A stretch of DNA of 10,977 nt from positions 1 through 10,977 of the forward strand of contig JAFMJX010000048.1 in the NCBI GenBank assembly GCA_017853235.1, written 5' to 3'. Made by a program: the position numbers and the translations under genes. The stretch's first letter is position 1. The number at the start of each line of letters is the position of its first letter. Below are positions 7,392-10,977 of this stretch, piece after piece. The notes under the pieces were generated by a model, which saw only the letters and a program-made list of their open reading frames with translations, made no database searches and was not told the origin of the DNA. This stretch comes from Chitinophagaceae bacterium (GTDB lineage Bacteria > Bacteroidota > Bacteroidia > Chitinophagales > Chitinophagaceae).

Positions 7392-8513
7392 ATGTGGAAT
7401 AAAGCTGGGATCTTTTTTTTGGTATTGTTTCTGTTTTCAAATACAAAAAGTATTTCCCAAAATACCATTAAAATTCAAAGTACTGCAGTTCCCTTTATGT
7501 TGATTTCCCCTGATGCACGTTCTGGTGGAATGGGAAATTTGTCCATAGCAATGACACCTGAAGCGAATGACTTATTTGGTAATACTTCCAAGCTGCCTTG
7601 GATGAACGAAAAAAGCGGATTTTTAATAAACTATACTCCCTGGTTAAAGGATTTAGGATTAAATGATGTGTATTTAGCCAGTATGGGTTATTATAAAAAA
7701 CTGGATGATAAAAGCGCTATCAATAGTTCACTTCGTTTTTTTAGTTTGGGTAATATTACTTTTTCTGATGAAAATGGAACGGAGCTTCCTTCTACCAAAC
7801 CATCCGAATTTAGTTTAGATTTTGGGTACAGCTTTTTGCTGTCTGAGCAATTTAGTTTTGGTACTACTTTAAGATATATACATTCCAAATTGGTACAAGG
7901 TTCTTTGTTAAATTCCAATATTAATTATCGTGCTGGGAATACATTGGCTGCTGATGTTTCTTTGTTTTATAAGCAAAATGAAAATATGCAAGGATTTCAT
8001 GGAGGCATAGTGCTATCTAATTTAGGAGGTAAAATCAGTTACTCTAATGAGACCACCAATAAATATTTTATTCCTGCAAATATTGGCATAGGACTTGCTT
8101 ATTTAAATAAATTTGACAAAGAAAATTCTGTGGAATTTGGGGTAGATGTGAATCGTTTGTTGGTGCCTGCTTACCCTACTGCAAACACAAACGGGGAGAG
8201 AGATCAATATTTTTCTCAGTCAGTAGTATCTAGTTGGTTTAATTCTTTCACGAGTAAATATGGACCTCCTATGGGTGAGTCATTGCGAGCTTCTATTGGT
8301 ATTGAATATAATTACTCCAATCAATTTTATTTAAGAGGGGGGTATTTATACGAAGATCAGTCTCGTGGTAATGGACAATATTTTACACTAGGAACTAGCT
8401 TTCAATACTTGAATAATAAATTCAATATTTCTTATTTAGTGCCTTCTGGTGGTGGCTTGTCTCGAAATCCACTTTCCAATACCCTTCGATTTGGGTCCAT
8501 CTTTTATTTTTAA
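7392..8513 (+). CDS. porV: Type IX secretion system outer-membrane protein PorV (LptO)
   Basis: A 373-residue beta-barrel of the FadL-like family. It begins with a signal peptide (GIFFLVLFLFS, cleavage near residues 22-23). The mature N-terminus has the PorV/PorQ-type block FMLISPDARSGGMGNLSIA (35-53), including the SPDARSGGMG core at 39-48, followed by alternating amphipathic strands and ending in an outer-membrane-protein-like C-terminus, RFGSIFYF, with a terminal phenylalanine. In characterised T9SS, PorV binds cargo sorting domains as they leave the SprA (Sov) translocon and shuttles them to the PorU attachment complex. Its place directly after porU is the common arrangement and separates it from the paralogue PorQ. 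The leader is A/T-rich without a Shine-Dalgarno. Full length appears to be present. Confidence 0.95.
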   Translation: MWNKAGIFFLVLFLFSNTKSISQNTIKIQSTAVPFMLISPDARSGGMGNLSIAMTPEANDLFGNTSKLPWMNEKSGFLINYTPWLKDLGLNDVYLASMGYYKKLDDKSAINSSLRFFSLGNITFSDENGTELPSTKPSEFSLDFGYSFLLSEQFSFGTTLRYIHSKLVQGSLLNSNINYRAGNTLAADVSLFYKQNENMQGFHGGIVLSNLGGKISYSNETTNKYFIPANIGIGLAYLNKFDKENSVEFGVDVNRLLVPAYPTANTNGERDQYFSQSVVSSWFNSFTSKYGPPMGESLRASIGIEYNYSNQFYLRGGYLYEDQSRGNGQYFTLGTSFQYLNNKFNISYLVPSGGGLSRNPLSNTLRFGSIFYF

Positions 8514-8514
8514 C

Positions 8515-8564
8515 AAAATCCTTTTGACTTCCATTTTGTGAAGCTGGGATTTCCTTTCTTTTTT
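8515..8564 (+). terminator. Possible weak intrinsic terminator after porV
   Basis: An imperfect hairpin can be drawn: outer stem AAATCC (8516-8521) with GGATTT (8547-8552), and an inner CTTC/GAAG pair around an 8-nt loop, joined by an asymmetric internal loop. It is followed by a pyrimidine/T-rich tract (8553-8564) ending in six T. It starts just after the porV stop, where a terminator would be expected, but the stem is AT-rich and interrupted, so it may only be partly efficient or not real. Confidence 0.35.
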
Positions 8565-8567
8565 ACC

Positions 8568-8575
8568 TATTTTTG
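8568..8575 (+). promoter_or_regulatory. TAnnTTTG promoter -7 box just upstream of dut
   Basis: TATTTTTG matches the Bacteroidota primary-sigma -7 consensus TAnnTTTG exactly. The nearest upstream TTTG (8535-8538) begins 33 bp before this box, several bases more than the usual distance, so the -33 element is weak or absent. Initiation from this box would fall at or next to the dut ATG at 8581, implying a leaderless or nearly leaderless transcript. In T-rich DNA this match could be chance. Confidence 0.35.
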
Positions 8576-8580
8576 TTGAC

Positions 8581-9021
8581 ATGTCAAACTTAGTATCCAT
8601 CGTCAATAAAAGCCATCATCCTTTGCCGGAATATGCTACTCCAGGCTCATCTGGCATGGATCTTCGTGCTTTTTTAACTGAATCTATCGTTTTGGCGCCT
8701 ATGGAAAGAACTTTAGTGCCTACTGGTTTATTTATAGCATTGCCAGAAAATTGGGAAGCGCAGGTGCGACCCAGAAGCGGACTCGCAATAAAGCAAGGTA
8801 TTACCTGCTTGAATACTCCCGGTACCATTGATGCAGATTATAGAGGCGAATTGAAAGTCATTTTAATTAATCTTTCAAATGAGCAACAAACAATTCAGGA
8901 TGGTGATCGAATTGCTCAAATCGTTTTTCAGGAAGTAGATAAAGTCCTTTGGCAACAGGTGGACCAATTAAATGAAACACAAAGAGGTGCCGGTGGCTTT
9001 GGGCATACTGGCAAAAAATAA
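8581..9021 (+). CDS. dut: Deoxyuridine 5'-triphosphate nucleotidohydrolase (dUTPase)
   Basis: Trimeric dUTPase that splits dUTP to dUMP and pyrophosphate, keeping uracil out of DNA and supplying dUMP for dTTP synthesis in the cytoplasm. The 146-residue length is normal. All five family motifs are visible: motif 1 PGSSGMDLRA (21-30), motif 2 RPRSGLA (63-69), motif 3 NTPGTIDADYRGEL (78-91) with catalytic Asp84 and base-stacking Tyr87, motif 4 GDRIAQIV (108-115) and the C-terminal arm motif 5 RGAGGFGHTG (135-144). Motif 5 has His where Ser is common, which should be tolerated because the phosphate-binding Arg135 and the stacking Phe140 are kept. It lies 67 nt after porV, behind a possible terminator and promoter box, and 5 nt before the DUF4292 lipoprotein gene, with which it is probably co-transcribed. 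Confidence 0.97.
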   Translation: MSNLVSIVNKSHHPLPEYATPGSSGMDLRAFLTESIVLAPMERTLVPTGLFIALPENWEAQVRPRSGLAIKQGITCLNTPGTIDADYRGELKVILINLSNEQQTIQDGDRIAQIVFQEVDKVLWQQVDQLNETQRGAGGFGHTGKK

Positions 9022-9026
9022 ATGGA

Positions 9027-9851
9027 ATGAAATTACAACGCTATCTTTTTTTCTTTTTGATGTTACTGCTCGTTTCATGTACTACCATGAAAAAAGTGCA
9101 AGTCATTCAAGAAGCATTAACAAAAAGTGATACAGCAAAAGTGCAATTAGTGACTGAAATTAAAAAAGTGGATTCAGGCGCTATTGTGAAAGATATTTTG
9201 CAAAAAATCACTGCTACAAAATTAGATTTCAAAACAATGAATGCACGCATTAAAGTGGATTATGAATCCGCTAAAAATGCCGACTCCTACATTGCTAATT
9301 TAAGCATGGTAAAAGACAGTGCAATTTTTATTACTATTCGAGGTGCCATGGGTGTAATTGGTATAAAGGCTTTGATTAAAAAAGATAGTGTGGTGTTGAT
9401 CTATCCCTTAAATAAAAAAGTGGAGCGAAAGCCGTTGATTTATTTGCAAGAAGTGGTTAAAATACCTTTTACATTTACTACTATTCAGGATTTGCTCATT
9501 GGCAATCCTATTTTCATGGATAACAATAAAATGGTTTCCTATAAACTGAATAATAACAAGCTACAAGTGAGTATGCTAGGCAACTTATTCAAAAATTTAA
9601 TTATATTAAATGAGGATAATTCAAAAGTTCTTAATTTAAAACTAGACGACATAGATGTATCACAACACCGTACTTGTAATATAACTTATAGTAGTCATGT
9701 CGCAGTAAATCAATATCAGTTTCCATTGATTAGAGATATTGCTATTTCTGCAAATACTAAATTGGACATTCACATGGAATTTAAAGAATATTCTTTTAAT
9801 GATCCTATTAAATATGCTTTCACAATTCCTAAACCCGGTAAACGCAAATAA
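9027..9851 (+). CDS. DUF4292 family lipoprotein, LolB-like in appearance
   Basis: A 274-residue predicted lipoprotein. The signal has a basic N-terminus, a hydrophobic core (LFFFLMLLLV) and a lipobox ending LVSC with the lipidated cysteine at position 18. A charged linker follows (about 20-60), then one domain (about 63-270) with the pattern seen in DUF4292 proteins of Bacteroidota: a strand with KVDYESA, SIxxSxx-like alternation, IRGAMGVIGIKALIKKDSVVLIYPLNKKV, and TTIQDLLIGNP at about 151-161. That series of short strands followed by a helix-to-strand TIQDLLIGN segment recalls LolA/LolB-type lipoprotein carriers, but this similarity is my inference from pattern, and no function is established here. 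It starts 5 nt after dut and ends 6 nt before the EnvC-like gene, a pairing I know to recur in Bacteroidota. The basic tail PGKRK closes the protein. Confidence 0.82.
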   Translation: MKLQRYLFFFLMLLLVSCTTMKKVQVIQEALTKSDTAKVQLVTEIKKVDSGAIVKDILQKITATKLDFKTMNARIKVDYESAKNADSYIANLSMVKDSAIFITIRGAMGVIGIKALIKKDSVVLIYPLNKKVERKPLIYLQEVVKIPFTFTTIQDLLIGNPIFMDNNKMVSYKLNNNKLQVSMLGNLFKNLIILNEDNSKVLNLKLDDIDVSQHRTCNITYSSHVAVNQYQFPLIRDIAISANTKLDIHMEFKEYSFNDPIKYAFTIPKPGKRK

Positions 9852-9857
9852 TCAAAC

Positions 9858-10977
9858 ATGTTTCATAAAAATAGAATGATAAAAACTTCTTTGCTGTTGG
9901 TTCTAATACTTACTAATATTATGTTTGCTCAGGCTCAAACTAATACATCAAGAGAGGATTTGCAAAAAGAAGAGCAAACTTTACGCAGGGAATTGGAGGA
10001 GTTAAATAATTTAAAAAATCAAATACAAAAAAATAAGAATAGTTCTTTGGCCCAATTGTCTATTATTAAAAGTAAAATAGCTAAAAGACAGGCTTTGGTT
10101 AATGGAATTAAAAAACAAGTTGATATTTTGGACAAGGCCATTGCTGCTAATCAACAAGATATTCAAAAGTTAAATAAGGATTTAGATACTTTAAAAAACA
10201 GGTACGCCAAGAGTATTATTTTTGCTTATAAAAGCCGAAGTAGTTATGAATATTTGAATTTTTTATTTTCTGCCAATAGTTTTAATGATGCTGTCAAAAG
10301 AATTACTTACTTAAAAAGTTATCGCCAAAATAGAACAGCTCAAGCGCAAGCAATAGATATGTCGCAAAAAGATTTAGGCGTTAAAATTACTGCTTTAAGT
10401 ACCAATAAAAATGATCGCGTTAAAACATTGAATGTCCACAATGATCAATTGAAAGTTTTAGTGGTAGATCAAAAAGAGCAAGATAAAATTGTATCTCAAT
10501 TAAAAAGTAAAGAACAGGAAATTACAGCTCAAGTAAAACAAAAAGAATCTCAAAGAAAAAAAATGCAGTCGGCGATTTTAGCGATTATTAGAAGAGAAAC
10601 CTTAGAAGCTGAAAAAAAGGAAAAAGACAGATTAGCAAAATTAAAAGCAAATAACGACGCAACTTCCAAGCCTAAGCCTAGTAATGAAAATAAAACGGTT
10701 GCAAAAGTGGATAATAAAACGAATACACCCGAGGGTGGTTTAAAAAGTACCACCGATAATCGTCCTTATTCTGCTTTAGAAACAACCGAAGAAGGTCGTG
10801 AAACTTCTATTTCATTTGAAAGTAATAAAGGCGCCATTCCTTGGCCTGCAGATAAAGGTTATTTATACGTGCATTTTGGAGTTGAAAATATTCCTGGTAC
10901 TAAAATAAATCGTAAAAGTGATGGCATTGAAATAGCCTTACCTAAAGGGTCTTCTATCAAAAGTGTAGCGAATGGTA
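9858..10977 (+). CDS. EnvC-like murein hydrolase activator (coiled coil plus LytM/M23 domain), 3'-truncated by the window
   Basis: The frame opens at the ATG at 9858, 6 nt after the previous stop, and stays open to the window end (373 codons seen). Parts: a signal peptide (about 1-26, SLLLVLILTNIMFAQA, alternative Met at residue 7); long coiled coils rich in Lys, Gln, Glu and Leu (about 32-275) with a YFNFLFSANSF-like break near 125-140; a low-complexity Lys/Asn/Pro/Thr linker (about 275-322); and the start of a LytM/M23 domain at about 325 (GAIPWPADKG, then FGVENIP). Where active M23 peptidases have HxGxD, this protein reads Ser354-Asp-Gly-Ile-Glu358, so both zinc ligands of that motif are replaced. 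As in EnvC, the domain is therefore probably a non-catalytic activator of an amidase acting at the septum, located in the periplasm. The rest of the domain lies outside the window, so the remaining ligands cannot be judged. Confidence 0.88.
   Translation, partial: MFHKNRMIKTSLLLVLILTNIMFAQAQTNTSREDLQKEEQTLRRELEELNNLKNQIQKNKNSSLAQLSIIKSKIAKRQALVNGIKKQVDILDKAIAANQQDIQKLNKDLDTLKNRYAKSIIFAYKSRSSYEYLNFLFSANSFNDAVKRITYLKSYRQNRTAQAQAIDMSQKDLGVKITALSTNKNDRVKTLNVHNDQLKVLVVDQKEQDKIVSQLKSKEQEITAQVKQKESQRKKMQSAILAIIRRETLEAEKKEKDRLAKLKANNDATSKPKPSNENKTVAKVDNKTNTPEGGLKSTTDNRPYSALETTEEGRETSISFESNKGAIPWPADKGYLYVHFGVENIPGTKINRKSDGIEIALPKGSSIKSVANG

Noticed and set aside
8986..9015. His in place of Ser in dUTPase motif 5
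   Set aside because: The flanking Arg, Gly-Gly-Phe-Gly and Thr-Gly are intact, and I believe this substitution is common in Bacteroidota dUTPases, so it is not evidence of altered function.
1..10977. Mobile element, CRISPR array, phage defence or biosynthetic cluster
   Set aside because: No transposase, integrase, long terminal or direct repeats, spaced repeats or accessory enzymes are visible; every full-length gene belongs to a core envelope or housekeeping family.

Overview
The window comes from an AT-rich member of the Bacteroidota, most likely a Chitinophagales/Sphingobacteriales-type organism. The evidence is a complete type IX secretion (T9SS)/gliding gene block (gldJ, porU, porV), a DUF4292 lipoprotein next to an EnvC-like LytM protein, A-rich leaders without Shine-Dalgarno sequences, and one TAnnTTTG-type promoter box. 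The phylum is well supported; family and genus are inference. Coding density is very high and no intergenic gap exceeds about 115 bp. I see no rRNA, tRNA, CRISPR array, insertion sequence, phage gene or other sign of recent transfer.

Layout. There are two gene blocks transcribed away from each other from a 113-bp spacer (3797-3909). The leftward block runs gldJ-like (2288-3796), ispF (1803-2282), murF (484-1779), then a small DUF983 zinc-ribbon membrane protein (17-460). Gaps of 5, 23 and 23 nt suggest one operon. The rightward block starts with porU (3910-7344) and porV (7392-8513). After a short gap holding a possible weak terminator and a promoter-like box come dut (8581-9021), a DUF4292 lipoprotein (9027-9851) and an EnvC-like coiled-coil/LytM protein (9858 onward, cut by the window edge).

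How the genes work together. PorU is the gingipain-fold cysteine peptidase that removes the C-terminal sorting domain of T9SS cargo. PorV is the outer-membrane barrel that carries cargo to PorU in the attachment complex. GldJ belongs to the SUMF1/FGE-fold Gld proteins needed for T9SS function and gliding. MurF completes the peptidoglycan precursor pentapeptide. IspF makes a MEP-pathway intermediate that feeds undecaprenyl lipid carriers. The EnvC-like protein probably controls septal peptidoglycan hydrolysis, and the DUF4292 lipoprotein has a LolB-like look. The region is therefore a core cell-envelope biogenesis neighbourhood, with dut (nucleotide-pool sanitation) as the only clear outsider.

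Novelty. This is mostly a conserved housekeeping region and I do not see a new system. The points most worth a second look are the GldJ-like protein without a lipobox cysteine, the LytM domain whose first zinc-ligand motif is replaced, and the DUF4292 lipoprotein as a possible LolB-like factor.
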